Shown here piece by piece: positions 14,751-24,447 of a stretch of 64,000 bases of DNA. A program made the translations under genes and the position numbers. Every line of letters starts with the position of its first letter. Position 1 is the stretch's first letter. The stretch lies in assembly GCF_030486405.1 (NCBI RefSeq), contig NZ_CP129613.1, positions 1 through 64,000 on the forward strand. Direction: 5' to 3'. The DNA comes from Mycolicibacterium sp. HK-90 (GTDB lineage: Bacteria; Actinomycetota; Actinomycetes; Mycobacteriales; Mycobacteriaceae). A model generated the notes under the pieces. That model searched no databases and was not told the origin of the DNA. It worked only from the letters and a program-made list of their open reading frames with translations.

Positions 14751-15500
14751 ATGGACCAACCCGATCGGTCGCGGTGGCGCCTCGGCGTACCGGTCGTCTG
14801 CCTGTTCGCCGGCTTGCTGCTGGCCGCCACCCATGGGGTCTCCGGTGGTGACGAGATTCGCCGCAGCGATGCTCCGCGCCTGGTTGACCTGGTGCGGGAG
14901 GCCCAGCAGTCCGTGGACCGGCTCACGGTCCAGCGCGATTCGCTGTCCACCGAGCTCGACAGCCATCACGGCGGCTCCCCCAGCTCACATGCCGCGCTCG
15001 ACGCCATCACCGCACGGTCGGCCGAATTGGCCGCCGACGCCGGCGTCGTGCCGATGCGGGGCCCGGGCCTGGTGGTGACGCTGAACGATGCCCAGCGTGA
15101 TGCCGAAGGCCGCTTCCCGCGCGATGCCGCCCCCGACGACCTGGTGGTGCATCAGCAGGACATCCAAGCGGTCCTCAACGCCCTGTGGAGTGCGGGTGCG
15201 GAGGGCATCCAGATGCAGGACCAGCGCATCATCGCGACGTCGGCTCCCCGCTGCGTCGGCAACACCCTGCTGCTCAACGGCCGCACCTACAGTCCGCCGT
15301 ACGTCATCACGGCGATCGGCGATGCCGCGGCCATGCAGGCGGCGCTGGCCGCCGCACCGTTGGTGACGCTCTACAAGCAGTACGTGGTGCGATTCGGGCT
15401 GGGCTACACCGAGGAACCCCGCGCCGAGGTGGAACTGACAGGCCACACCGAGCCGCTGCGGATGCGCTACGCGAAACCCGCGGGCCCCGTCGGCTATTAA
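14751..15500 (+). CDS. DUF881 family membrane-anchored protein, Rv0012-like
   Basis: 249 residues from ATG 14751, chosen because AGGAGA at 14738-14743 precedes it; an in-frame ATG at 14706 lacks such a site. A signal-anchor helix (LGVPVVCLFAGLLLAATHG) is followed by a coiled coil (about residues 45-80) and the DUF881 domain with MRGPGLVVTLNDAQRD and VLNALWSAGAEGIQMQDQRI. DUF881 proteins lie in division clusters of Gram-positive bacteria. The extracytoplasmic role is unknown. Confidence 0.9.
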   Translation: MDQPDRSRWRLGVPVVCLFAGLLLAATHGVSGGDEIRRSDAPRLVDLVREAQQSVDRLTVQRDSLSTELDSHHGGSPSSHAALDAITARSAELAADAGVVPMRGPGLVVTLNDAQRDAEGRFPRDAAPDDLVVHQQDIQAVLNALWSAGAEGIQMQDQRIIATSAPRCVGNTLLLNGRTYSPPYVITAIGDAAAMQAALAAAPLVTLYKQYVVRFGLGYTEEPRAEVELTGHTEPLRMRYAKPAGPVGY

Positions 15501-15525
15501 TCTCGTTTTCCGGGGCCGGTAGCCT

Positions 15526-16206
15526 ATGTCAATGCAGGTTCTGGTCGTCGACAACTATGACAGCTTCGTGTTCAACCTGGTCCAATACCTGGGTCAGCTC
15601 GGGGTGGACGCGCAGGTCTGGCGCAACGACGACGAGCGTCTGGCCACCGAGGCCGACATCGCGAAGGTGGCAGCCGACTTCGACGGCGTCCTGCTGAGCC
15701 CGGGACCCGGCACGCCCGAACGCGCCGGAGCGTCGATCCCTCTGGTCCGGGCCTGCGCCGCGGCCGGCACTCCCCTACTGGGCGTCTGCCTCGGCCACCA
15801 GGCCATCGGTGTGGCCTTCGGCGGCACCGTCGACCGGGCGCCGGAGCTGCTGCACGGCAAGACCAGCGTGGTGTTCCACTCCGATGCCGGGGTGCTCAAA
15901 GGCCTGCCGGACCCGTTCACCGCGACCCGTTACCACTCGCTGACGATCCTGCCCGAGACCGTGCCGGACGAGCTCGAGGTCATCGCACGCACCGAAGGCG
16001 GGGTGATCATGGGCGTGCGCCACACCGAGCTCCCGATCCACGGGGTGCAATTCCACCCGGAGTCGATCCTGACCCAGGGCGGACATCGCATGCTGGCCAA
16101 TTGGCTGGGCGTGTGCGGTGCCGCCCCGGCCGAACAGCTGGTGGCCTCGCTCGAGGACGAAGTGGCTCGCGCCGTAGCGGCGGCTACGACGCGAAGCTCA
16201 GCGTGA
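15526..16206 (+). CDS. trpG: Anthranilate/aminodeoxychorismate synthase glutamine amidotransferase
   Basis: 226 residues. Class I glutamine amidotransferase motifs are present: [14 protein letters not shown], the nucleophile Cys88 in [12 protein letters not shown], and the His-Glu pair in GVQFHPESI. It supplies ammonia from glutamine to TrpE or PabB, and in mycobacteria a single subunit is thought to serve both pathways (Rv0013). The 3' end overlaps the convergent pknB 3' end by 23 bases. An in-frame ATG at 15532 is an equally plausible start. Confidence 0.95.
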   Translation: MSMQVLVVDNYDSFVFNLVQYLGQLGVDAQVWRNDDERLATEADIAKVAADFDGVLLSPGPGTPERAGASIPLVRACAAAGTPLLGVCLGHQAIGVAFGGTVDRAPELLHGKTSVVFHSDAGVLKGLPDPFTATRYHSLTILPETVPDELEVIARTEGGVIMGVRHTELPIHGVQFHPESILTQGGHRMLANWLGVCGAAPAEQLVASLEDEVARAVAAATTRSSA

Positions 16207-18058
16207 TCCGCGCGTCGCGGTTCACCCCGCTGCCCGCGGGCGGGCTCTGGGTGACCACGGCGTTGCTCCGCTGACCGCTGTTGGGGATGTTCGGTCCCTT
16301 GTCCAGCACGCCGGTCCAACCGAGCGCGGTCAACCGCGGATACACGTCATCCCAGAACTGGCCGACCAGGTCGGGCATGACGAACTGGTTGCCCCGCGAC
16401 ACGTGGATCTGAATCGGGGTGTCCTTGGGCACCGAAGTTCCCGCCGGGGGCTCGGTGCCGACCACCTGACCGGCCGGTGCGGTGTTGTCCACGTCGATCA
16501 CAACGGTGCTGGTGAATCCCGACGCGGTGAGAATCTGCTTGCAGACGTCGGCGCTCTGGCCCGTGCAGTCCGGCACCGAAGTGTTCTCCGGGCCGGAGCC
16601 CACGACCAACGTGACCTCGTAGATGATGCCCGCGGTCTGGTTGGCCGGCGGATTGGTGGCCAGCACCCGGCCCTTCTGCTCGGGCGTCGACGGGCTCGGC
16701 GACTCCTTGACCTTCTCGAACCCGGCGTCCTTGAGCTTCTGCCGGGCCTGCGACGGAGTCAGCCCGGCCACATCGGGCACCTGGGCCTGCTCCGGCCCGC
16801 CGGAGACGTTCACGGTGATCTCGTCACCGGCGGCCACCATGCTGTTGGCCGCCGGGTCGGTGCCGATCACGACACCGGGGGCCACCTTGTTGTCGGTCTT
16901 GTCCTCGGTGCGGGTCTTGAAGCCCCGATTCTGCAGGGCGGCAACGGCATCCGCCGAACGCTGACCGCTCACATCGGGCACCTGCACGTCGCGCGGCTTG
17001 CCGTCGAACATGTTGATCGCGACCGTCACCACCACGGTCAGCACGGCCAGGACCGCCACCGCGATGAGCCAACGGGCCACCGACGCATTGCGGTCGACGG
17101 GGCGGGGCACCACCAGATCCTGCGTGGGCGCCGCATGGGGTCCCTGGGCCAGCATCGGCCCGGAGTTCATCATCGACGTCCGCTCGGACTCGGTGAGCAC
17201 CTTCGGTGCCTCGGGGGCCTCTCCGCTGTGCACCCGGATCAGATCGGTGCGCATCTCGGCCGCGGTCTGATAGCGGTTGTCGGGGTTCTTGGCCAGGGCC
17301 TTGAGCACCACCGCGTCGAGTTCGGGGGAAATCCCGGTGTGCCGTTGCGACGGCGGGATCGGATCCTCGCGGACATGCTGATACGCCACCGCGACCGGCG
17401 AATCGCCGATGAAAGGCGGTTCCCCGGTGAGCATTTCGTACAGCACGCAGCCCAGCGAGTAGACGTCGGAACGGGCGTCGACGGTTTCCCCGCGCGCCTG
17501 CTCGGGCGACAGGTACTGCGCGGTGCCGATGACCGCGGCGGTCTGGGTGACGCTGTTGCCGGTATCGGCCAGGGCCCGGGCGATACCGAAGTCCATCACC
17601 TTCACAGCGTTGTTCTTGCTGATCATGATGTTGGCCGGCTTGACGTCCCGGTGCACGATGCCGTGCTGATGGCTGAAGTTCAGCGCCTGACAGGCGTCGG
17701 CGATGACCTCGATCGCGCGCCGCGGCGGCATGGGCCCGTCGGTGTGCACGATGTCGCGCAGCGTCACCCCGTCGACGTACTCCATCACGATGTAGGGCAG
17801 CGGCCCGTTCGGGGTCTCCGCCTCGCCGGTGTCGTACACCGCAACGATCGCGGGATGGTTCAGCGCGGCCGCGTTCTGCGCTTCACGGCGGAAACGCAGG
17901 TAGAAGCTGGGATCGCGGGCCAGGTCGGCGCGCAGGACTTTGACCGCGACGTCGCGGTGCAACCGCGTATCGCGTGCGATGTGAACTTCGGACATGCCAC
18001 CGAAGCCGAGAATTTCACCGAGTTCATATCGGTCAGAAAGGTGCTGAGGCGTCGTCAT
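16184..18058 (-). CDS. pknB: Serine/threonine protein kinase PknB with PASTA domains
   Basis: 624 residues. The N-terminal Hanks-type kinase domain shows GFGGMSEV, the catalytic [10 protein letters not shown] and DFGIAR, with an activation loop containing [16 protein letters not shown]. One transmembrane helix (about residues 331-352) is followed by four extracellular PASTA units, each starting near V-P-D ([32 protein letters not shown]), which bind muropeptides/lipid II. It is an essential regulator of growth and cell-wall synthesis. The start overlaps the pknA stop by four bases. Confidence 0.98.
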   Translation of the reverse strand: MTTPQHLSDRYELGEILGFGGMSEVHIARDTRLHRDVAVKVLRADLARDPSFYLRFRREAQNAAALNHPAIVAVYDTGEAETPNGPLPYIVMEYVDGVTLRDIVHTDGPMPPRRAIEVIADACQALNFSHQHGIVHRDVKPANIMISKNNAVKVMDFGIARALADTGNSVTQTAAVIGTAQYLSPEQARGETVDARSDVYSLGCVLYEMLTGEPPFIGDSPVAVAYQHVREDPIPPSQRHTGISPELDAVVLKALAKNPDNRYQTAAEMRTDLIRVHSGEAPEAPKVLTESERTSMMNSGPMLAQGPHAAPTQDLVVPRPVDRNASVARWLIAVAVLAVLTVVVTVAINMFDGKPRDVQVPDVSGQRSADAVAALQNRGFKTRTEDKTDNKVAPGVVIGTDPAANSMVAAGDEITVNVSGGPEQAQVPDVAGLTPSQARQKLKDAGFEKVKESPSPSTPEQKGRVLATNPPANQTAGIIYEVTLVVGSGPENTSVPDCTGQSADVCKQILTASGFTSTVVIDVDNTAPAGQVVGTEPPAGTSVPKDTPIQIHVSRGNQFVMPDLVGQFWDDVYPRLTALGWTGVLDKGPNIPNSGQRSNAVVTQSPPAGSGVNRDARITLSFAS

Positions 18059-19332
18059 CGCAGTATCTGTTCTGGTGCCTTGGGGACGACCTGAGCCATG
18101 GCCCCGGCCGCCTCAGGCACGATCACGTGGAAGGCCAGGTCCGGCAGCGCTGCCGGGGTCTGGTAGGGAGTCGTCTCGGTCACCGTGTCGGTGACGGTCG
18201 GAGGCGGTGTCTGCTGTTGGTCCTTGCGATCCTGCGCGTTGAGCACGATCAGGATGGCAATGACGATCGCCAGCGCGCCGAGTACCCCGGCGGCCCACAA
18301 CAGTGCCCGCTGACCCGAGGAGAACGTCCGCCGCGCCGGGGGTGCCGAGCGGTGTGCGGATGTCGTCGGGCGGGCCCGGGTGGCGGTCACCGGCGCGCGG
18401 CCGGTGAGGTCTGCGGCGGCGCGGGCCTGTGCGGCCGAAGGAACCGCGGCCGGAGCGGCGCGGCCCAGCGTCGGAGCCTGGTTGGGACGCGGTGGGCGCC
18501 GTCCTGAGCGCACCGCGGCGACCGCGTCGGCGAACGGTCCGCCCGACTTGTAGCGCATCCCCGGGTTCTTCACCAGGGTGATCTCGATCAGCTCGCGGAC
18601 GTTCGGCGGCAGATCAGCCGGCAGCGGCGGGGGAGTCTCCTTGATGTGCTTCATCGCCACCGTCAACGCCCCGTCACCGGTGAACGGGCGCTTACCCGAA
18701 ACCGATTCGTAGCCAACGACTCCCAACGAATACACGTCGCTGGCCGCGGTGGCGTCATGGCCGAGCGCCTGCTCGGGCGCGATGTACTGGGCGGTGCCCA
18801 TCACCATGCCGGTCTGGGTCACCGGGGCGGCGTCGACGGCCTTGGCGATGCCGAAGTCGGTGAGCTTCACCTGGCCCGTCGGGGTGATCAGGATGTTGCC
18901 GGGTTTGACGTCGCGGTGCACCAGCCCCGCGGTGTGGGCAACCTGCAGTGCCCGCCCGGTCTGCTCGAGCATGTCCAGCGCGTGGCGCAGCGACAACCGG
19001 CCGGTGCGCTTGAGCACCGAGTTCAACGGCTCACCGTTGATCAACTCCATGACGAGGTAGGCGGTGCGGCCCTCACCGTCGAGCTCGGTCTCGCCGTAGT
19101 CGTACACGCTGGCGATCCCGGGGTGGTTGAGCATCGCCACGGTGCGGGCCTCGGCCCGGAACCGCTCGACGAACTCGGCATCGGTCGAAAACTCGGCCTT
19201 GAGCACCTTGACCGCGACGCGTCGGCCCAGCCGTGAGTCGACGGCCTCCCAGACCTGACCCATGCCGCCGGTGGCGATCAGGCGCTGCAGCCGGTACCGC
19301 CCGGACAGCGTGACTCCAACCCGGGGACTCAT
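18055..19332 (-). CDS. pknA: Serine/threonine protein kinase PknA
   Basis: 425 residues. The kinase domain has [13 protein letters not shown], the catalytic [19 protein letters not shown] and the activation loop [18 protein letters not shown] Pro/Ala-rich linker leads to one transmembrane helix (about residues 345-365) and a short extracellular tail without PASTA units. It works with PknB in cell-shape control. Four-base overlaps with pbpA upstream and pknB downstream mark one operon. Confidence 0.98.
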   Translation of the reverse strand: MSPRVGVTLSGRYRLQRLIATGGMGQVWEAVDSRLGRRVAVKVLKAEFSTDAEFVERFRAEARTVAMLNHPGIASVYDYGETELDGEGRTAYLVMELINGEPLNSVLKRTGRLSLRHALDMLEQTGRALQVAHTAGLVHRDVKPGNILITPTGQVKLTDFGIAKAVDAAPVTQTGMVMGTAQYIAPEQALGHDATAASDVYSLGVVGYESVSGKRPFTGDGALTVAMKHIKETPPPLPADLPPNVRELIEITLVKNPGMRYKSGGPFADAVAAVRSGRRPPRPNQAPTLGRAAPAAVPSAAQARAAADLTGRAPVTATRARPTTSAHRSAPPARRTFSSGQRALLWAAGVLGALAIVIAILIVLNAQDRKDQQQTPPPTVTDTVTETTPYQTPAALPDLAFHVIVPEAAGAMAQVVPKAPEQILR

Positions 19333-20804
19333 GAATCCTCCCGCAGCGCCGCGGCGATCGTGGCGCGTCCGATCGGGGCGGCGAGTGCGCCGCCGGTGGC
19401 CGACAACCGGTCCCCGCCGTCCTCGATCAGCACCGAGACCGCGACCTTGGGGTCGGAGGCCGGTGCGAATGCGATGTACCAGGCATGCGGCGGAGTGTTC
19501 CGGGGGTCGGTCCCGTGCTCTGCCGTACCGGTCTTAGAAGCGATCTGCACGCCGGCGATGGCTCCCTTCTGCTGAGTCACCTGCTCGGCGGCGACCATCA
19601 AGTCCGTAAGTGTAGCTGCGACCTGGGGTGACACCGCCCGGCGCTCTTGGGCGGGCGCGGTGGTGGCGATCGTCGTCAGGTCGGGTCCTTTTAGGCTATC
19701 CACAAGATACGGGCGCATCGAGATCCCGTCATTGGCGACGGTCGCGGCCACCTGCGCATTCTGCAGCGGAGTCAGGGCCACATCGCGCTGCCCGATGCTG
19801 GACATGCCCAGCGCAGCGGCATCCGAGATGGGGCCGGTGGTGGACTCGGCGACCTGCAGCGGGATCGTGGGTGGCGGGGAGTCGAGACCGAACGCCTGCG
19901 CCGTCGACTTCAGCTTGTCGGCGCCGGTGTCCAGGCCGAGCTGGACGAAGGCGGTGTTGCACGAACGGGCGAACGCCTCGCGCAGCGAGGCGGTGGGCCC
20001 ACCCCCGCACGAGGCCCCACCGAAGTTCTCCAGCGTCGCGGTGCTGTCGGGCAGCGGGATCCGCGGGGCCGCCGTCAACTGGGTGTCCGGGGTGGCGCCG
20101 GCCTGAAGGGCGGCGGCGGTGGTGATCACCTTGAACGTCGAACCCGGCGGGTAGGTCTCCGAGATGGCGCGGTTGAGCAACGGGGACTGTGCGTCGTCGC
20201 GCAATCGCTGCCAGGCCTCGCTCTGGGCGTTGAGATCGTGGGTGGCCAGCAGGTTGGGGTCATACGACGGTGACGACGCCATCGCCAGGATCTTTCCGGT
20301 GGAAGGCTCCAGGGCCACCACCGAACCCTTGCACGGGCCGTCGCAGCCGCGCTGCAGCGCATCCCAGGCGGCCTGCTGCACCTCGGGCTTGATCGTGGTG
20401 TCGACGTTGCCGCCGCGCGGGTCACGGCCGGTGAAGAAATCGGCCAGCCTGCGGCCGAACAGCCGCTCGTCGGAGCCGTTCAGGATGGTGTCCTCGGCAC
20501 GTTCCAGGCCGGTGCTGGAATATCCCAGCGAGTAGAAGCCGGTGACCGGTGCGTAGGCCTCGGGATTCGGGTAGGTCCGCAGGAAGCGGAACCGGCCGTC
20601 GGTGGCGATCGAATAGGCCAGCAGCTGGCCGCCCGCGGTGATCTGGCCGCGTTGGCGCGAATACTCGTCGAGCAGCACCCGCTGATTGCGCGGGTCGGCG
20701 CGCAACCCGTCGGCGGTGAAGACCTGGGTGATGGTGGCGTTGGCCAACAGCAGCACGATCAGCACCATGATCGTGACTGCCACCCGGCGCAGGGAGGTGT
20801 TCAT
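19329..20804 (-). CDS. pbpA: Penicillin-binding protein PbpA (transpeptidase)
   Basis: 491 residues from ATG 20802-20804, the length of the M. tuberculosis protein. After an N-terminal anchor helix, the transpeptidase domain carries the active-site S222-T-F-K225 (PPGSTFKVI), the SxN region around SCNTAF, and the KTG motif SKTGTAEHG. It crosslinks peptidoglycan at the septum. The start overlaps the rodA stop by four bases (ATGA), consistent with translational coupling of a SEDS glycosyltransferase with its cognate class B PBP. Confidence 0.97.
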   Translation of the reverse strand: MNTSLRRVAVTIMVLIVLLLANATITQVFTADGLRADPRNQRVLLDEYSRQRGQITAGGQLLAYSIATDGRFRFLRTYPNPEAYAPVTGFYSLGYSSTGLERAEDTILNGSDERLFGRRLADFFTGRDPRGGNVDTTIKPEVQQAAWDALQRGCDGPCKGSVVALEPSTGKILAMASSPSYDPNLLATHDLNAQSEAWQRLRDDAQSPLLNRAISETYPPGSTFKVITTAAALQAGATPDTQLTAAPRIPLPDSTATLENFGGASCGGGPTASLREAFARSCNTAFVQLGLDTGADKLKSTAQAFGLDSPPPTIPLQVAESTTGPISDAAALGMSSIGQRDVALTPLQNAQVAATVANDGISMRPYLVDSLKGPDLTTIATTAPAQERRAVSPQVAATLTDLMVAAEQVTQQKGAIAGVQIASKTGTAEHGTDPRNTPPHAWYIAFAPASDPKVAVSVLIEDGGDRLSATGGALAAPIGRATIAAALREDS

Positions 20805-22216
20805 ACCTTCTCGATCACCTCGGTGTTGGCCGCGGCGATGGGGGTGGGGTTCGGCGGTGGGGTGGTGGAGATCGGCCGGCGGGCCGCGTGCGAGATGCGC
20901 ACCAGGATCGCCAGCAGCAGATAGTTCGCCAGCAGGGAGGACCCGCCGTAGGACATCCATGGCGTGGTCAGCCCGGTCAGCGGAATGAGCTTGGTGACCC
21001 CGCCGACCACGATGAACAACTGGATGGCCAGTGTCGCGGACAATCCTGCGGCCAGCAGCTTGCCGAAGCTGTCGCGCACCGCGATGGCGGTGCGCATCCC
21101 GCGGATGATCAAGATCGTGTAGAGCATGAGAACGCCTGCCAGCCCGACCAATCCGAGCTCCTCGCCGATGGCGGCGATGATGAAATCGGTGGCGGCGGCG
21201 GGGACCGTCCCGGGTTGTCCGTTGCCGAGGCCGGTGCCGAAGATACCGCCGGTGGCGAAGCTGAACAGCGACTGCACCATCTGGTAGCCCGCGCCGTCAG
21301 GATCGGCGAACGGATCGAGCCAGGTCTCCACCCGCACCCGGACGTGGCCGAAAACCTGGTATGCCACAACACTTCCCGCAGCGAACAGGGCCAGCCCGAT
21401 GACCACCCAGCTGAGCCGCTCGGTGGCCACGTACACCAGCACCAGGAAGGACGCGTACAGCAGAAGCGAAGTGCCCAAATCCTTTTCGAAAACCATCACG
21501 CCCACCGAGGCGGCCCACGCCAGCAGCAGGGGAGCCAGGTCGCGGGGGCGGGGCAGATCGAGCCCGAGGAAATGCTTGCCCGCACTGGTGAACAGGTCGC
21601 GCTTGGCCACCAGTACGGCGGCGAAGAAGATCAGCAGCAGGATCTTGGAGAACTCGGCGGGCTGAATCGAGAAGCCGGGGAACTGGATCCAGATCTTGGC
21701 GCCGTACTGCTCGGAGTACTTGGCCGGCAGCAACGCCGGAATGACAAGCAGCACAAGGCCGGTCAACGCGCAGATGTACCCGTACCGGGCGAGCATGCGG
21801 TGGTCGGACAGCACCGCCACCACGACCGAGAACCCGATGACACCGACCAGCGTCCACATCATCTGCTGATTGGCGGTGCCGCCCAGGCCGTCGGAGGTCA
21901 TCTCACCCTTGGCCAGGTCCAACCGGTGGATCATCACCAGACCCAGACCGTTGAGCAGCGCGACCACCGGCAGCAGCAGCGGGTCCGCGTAGGGCGCGAA
22001 GCGGCGCACGGCCAGGTGTGCGGCGGCCATCAAGGCGGCGAAGGTGATGACGTGGCGGGCCAGGTCCCAGCTCAAGCCCTGTTCCTGGTTGGCTTCGACG
22101 ATCAGCAGCGCGACGGTGGTGATGAAGACTGCGAACCCCAGAAGCAGCAGTTCCGCGTTGCGCCGATTCGGGAGCGGCGGCATGACGGTAACCGGCGACT
22201 GGGGTTGAGTTGTCAT
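20801..22216 (-). CDS. rodA: RodA/FtsW-type SEDS peptidoglycan glycosyltransferase
   Basis: 471 residues from ATG 22214-22216. About 11-12 hydrophobic helices span the protein, and the SEDS signature is seen around PAEFSKILLLIFFA and TGLTTPWMSYGGSSLLANY. It polymerises lipid II glycan strands and partners with PbpA. Four-base overlaps join it to pstP and pbpA. Confidence 0.97.
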   Translation of the reverse strand: MTTQPQSPVTVMPPLPNRRNAELLLLGFAVFITTVALLIVEANQEQGLSWDLARHVITFAALMAAAHLAVRRFAPYADPLLLPVVALLNGLGLVMIHRLDLAKGEMTSDGLGGTANQQMMWTLVGVIGFSVVVAVLSDHRMLARYGYICALTGLVLLVIPALLPAKYSEQYGAKIWIQFPGFSIQPAEFSKILLLIFFAAVLVAKRDLFTSAGKHFLGLDLPRPRDLAPLLLAWAASVGVMVFEKDLGTSLLLYASFLVLVYVATERLSWVVIGLALFAAGSVVAYQVFGHVRVRVETWLDPFADPDGAGYQMVQSLFSFATGGIFGTGLGNGQPGTVPAAATDFIIAAIGEELGLVGLAGVLMLYTILIIRGMRTAIAVRDSFGKLLAAGLSATLAIQLFIVVGGVTKLIPLTGLTTPWMSYGGSSLLANYLLLAILVRISHAARRPISTTPPPNPTPIAAANTEVIEKV

Positions 22217-23736
22217 GACACGGCTCGGCAGTTCGTCCCCGGTTCGGGTGGCGGGGGAGGTAGTGCGGTGACCGTGGGCGACGGTGGGGGAGACGGCGCG
22301 GGAGGGGCCGGAGTCGGGGCGCCGGTGGTGGTCGGTGTGCCGGGCGTTTCCGGAGCCGGCGTCTCGGGGGCCGGTGGTTCCGCGCCGGGTGCGGGCGACG
22401 GGGTCGGGCTGGGCGTCGGCGACGGCCCTGGCGCCGGGGTGGGCTTGGACGTCGTGGTCGCGGTCCGCGGGGCGCACACCGGCAGGACGGAGATGCGGGC
22501 CAGCTCGCTGATCTGGGCGATGGCCTCGTCTTGCGTACCGCCCGGCAGACCGGCGGTCACCGAGGCGCGCGCCGACGGGCGCATGTCGTCGACCGCCATC
22601 AGCCGGCAGTCGCGGTTGTTCCGATTGTCGTCGGCGTCGACGAGCGACAGTTCGTTGCGGGCGTTCAGGCACCCCAGGCGGTAGGGCTCCTGCAGGGAGA
22701 TCCCGAGGAAAGAACCCTGCACCCCGCGCATGATCGACACCGTGCCCTCATGCGCACCGACGTAATAGTTGTTGCGGATGATCTCCCGGCCGATCGCCAA
22801 CCCGCCGACGAGCACCAGCACCAGCAGCACCGCTGCGATGAGGATGCGGCGTCGTGACCGGGGTGTGCGAGCCGGCTCGGCCGGCTGGGGGATCACCCGC
22901 TTCGGTTCGTTGCGGCGAGGGTTGAACGCCGAGGCCCGTCCGGCCGCGGTGTCCGGCGGCGCGCTCTGGTCGTCGTCCCCGGACACCGCGCCGGCCAGGA
23001 TCGGCTGGGTCTGCCCGTAGTCGTAATCGACGACGTCAGCGACCACCACGGTGACGTTGTCCGGTCCACCGCCGCGCAGCGCCAATTCGATCAGCCGGTC
23101 CGCGCTCTCGGCGACATCCTCGATCTGCAGGGCCTCGTGGATGGTTTCGTGGCTGACCGGATCGGACAGGCCGTCGGAGCACAACAGGTAACGGTCGCCG
23201 GCCTTGGCCTCGCGCATGATCAACGTGGGCTCGACCTCGTGACCGGTCAGCGCCCGCATGATCAGCGAGCGCTGCGGATGGCTGTGGGCCTCCTCCGCGG
23301 TGATCCGGCCCTCGTCGACCAGCGTCTGGACGAACGTGTCGTCCTTGGTGATCTGGGTCAGCTCACCGTCACGGAGCAGGTAGCCGCGCGAATCGCCGAT
23401 GTGGACCAGGCCGAGCCGGTTTCCCGCGAACAGGATCGCGGTGAGCGTCGTGCCCATCCCGTCGAGCTCGGGGTCGGCCTCCACATGGGCCGCGATCGCG
23501 GCATTGCCTTGCCCGACCGCGGAATTGAGCTTGCCCAGCAGATCGCCGCCCGGCTCGTCGTCGTCGAGGTGCGCGAGCGCCGCGATGACCAACTGTGAGG
23601 CCACCTCACCCGCGGCGTGGCCGCCCATGCCGTCGGCGAGCGCCAACAGCCGAGCCCCGGCATAGACGGAGTCCTCATTGTTGGCGCGGACCAACCCGCG
23701 ATCACTGCGCGCGGCATAACGGAGAACGAGGGTCAT
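22213..23736 (-). CDS. pstP: PstP, PP2C-type Ser/Thr phosphatase
   Basis: 507 residues. The N-terminal PP2C domain has RSDRGLVRANNEDS, LADGMGGHAAGEVAS, HIGDSRGYLLRDG and GGPDNVTVV with the metal-binding aspartates. A juxtamembrane segment, one transmembrane helix (about residues 297-320) and an extracellular part with a Pro/Thr-rich tail follow. It is the main phosphatase opposing PknA and PknB. The start at 23736 is preceded by GCGAGGAGCG on the coding strand. Confidence 0.97.
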   Translation of the reverse strand: MTLVLRYAARSDRGLVRANNEDSVYAGARLLALADGMGGHAAGEVASQLVIAALAHLDDDEPGGDLLGKLNSAVGQGNAAIAAHVEADPELDGMGTTLTAILFAGNRLGLVHIGDSRGYLLRDGELTQITKDDTFVQTLVDEGRITAEEAHSHPQRSLIMRALTGHEVEPTLIMREAKAGDRYLLCSDGLSDPVSHETIHEALQIEDVAESADRLIELALRGGGPDNVTVVVADVVDYDYGQTQPILAGAVSGDDDQSAPPDTAAGRASAFNPRRNEPKRVIPQPAEPARTPRSRRRILIAAVLLVLVLVGGLAIGREIIRNNYYVGAHEGTVSIMRGVQGSFLGISLQEPYRLGCLNARNELSLVDADDNRNNRDCRLMAVDDMRPSARASVTAGLPGGTQDEAIAQISELARISVLPVCAPRTATTTSKPTPAPGPSPTPSPTPSPAPGAEPPAPETPAPETPGTPTTTGAPTPAPPAPSPPPSPTVTALPPPPPEPGTNCRAVS

Positions 23737-23773
23737 AGTGTGTCTCGCGCTCCTCGCAGCCGCAGCTGTTGTT

Positions 23774-23854
23774 CTGCTCCTCGCGTGCGCGGTGCCTGAT
23801 CTGCTCCTCGCGTGCGCGGTGCTGGATCTGCTCCTCGCGTGCGCGGCGTCACGG
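23774..23854 (-). repeat. Three tandem 27-base repeats between fhaB and pstP
   Basis: Three copies of a 27-base unit start at 23774, 23801 and 23828 (ctgctcctcgcgtgcgcgg plus a variable tail). On the coding (minus) strand each contains GCGAGGAGCAG, a Shine-Dalgarno-like core, and a fourth similar element sits just before the pstP start. The last copy runs into the fhaB stop. Confidence 0.85.
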
Positions 23855-24316
23855 ACGCAACTCGATTACCGTCTTGCCGATTCGAACCGGCGTGCCGATG
23901 GAAACCCTTACCGCTGTTGTCACCTTCGCCCTGTCAAGGTATGTGCCGTTGGTCGATCCTAGGTCCTCGACGTACCACTCCGAACCTCGTGGCGAGAGAC
24001 GGGCGTGGCGCGTCGAAGCGTAATCATCGGTGAGCACCAAGGTGGAGTCGTCGGCACGGCCGATCAACACCGGCTGGGTACCCAATGTGATGCGGGTACC
24101 GGCCAGTGCCCCCTCGGTGACCACCAATTGCCGCGCGACGTTGCGCCGGTCCCGGCTCGGCAGCAGGGAGCCGCGCAGCGCCAAACCCCGGCGGACCATC
24201 ACCGCGCCCGTCGGCGCATAGATATCGGTCCGCAGGATGCGCAGCACCGACCAGATGAACAGCCAGAGCAGCAGGAGGAATCCGACACGTGTCAGCTGCA
24301 GCACTAACCCCTGCAT
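23849..24316 (-). CDS. fhaB: FhaB (FipA), membrane-anchored FHA-domain protein
   Basis: 155 residues from ATG 24314-24316. An N-terminal transmembrane helix (LTRVGFLLLLWLFIWSVL) precedes a C-terminal FHA domain with IGR, S-T-R-H and NGTYL (residues about 75-150). FHA domains bind phosphothreonine; the M. tuberculosis homologue FipA is phosphorylated by PknA and links FtsZ and FtsQ under stress. It is the first gene of the fhaB-pstP-rodA-pbpA-pknA-pknB run, separated from fhaA by 131 bases. Confidence 0.95.
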   Translation of the reverse strand: MQGLVLQLTRVGFLLLLWLFIWSVLRILRTDIYAPTGAVMVRRGLALRGSLLPSRDRRNVARQLVVTEGALAGTRITLGTQPVLIGRADDSTLVLTDDYASTRHARLSPRGSEWYVEDLGSTNGTYLDRAKVTTAVRVSIGTPVRIGKTVIELRP

Positions 24317-24447
24317 CTGACGTCCTCTCCGTATCCGCCCCGGTGGCATGGCTCAGCTACCGTCGGCAACGTCACGATACTTGGACGGCGATAGCCGTGA
24401 GGGCGAAGCGGGGTGCTTGCCACTCCGGTGTGTCCGGTCTCAGACGC

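Noticed and set aside
16403..18094. Long open frame on the plus strand opposite pknB
   Set aside because: It is the antisense mirror of a well-supported kinase gene; GC-rich codon use keeps the opposite strand open. Its His/Arg-rich composition is not protein-like.
20888..22684. 598-codon plus-strand frame opposite rodA and pstP
   Set aside because: Fully covered by rodA and the pstP 3' end in another frame; composition rich in Gln, His and Gly as expected for antisense of membrane helices.
23774..23854. 27-base repeats considered as CRISPR or IS ends
   Set aside because: Direct tandem copies without spacers, no inverted ends and no transposase nearby.
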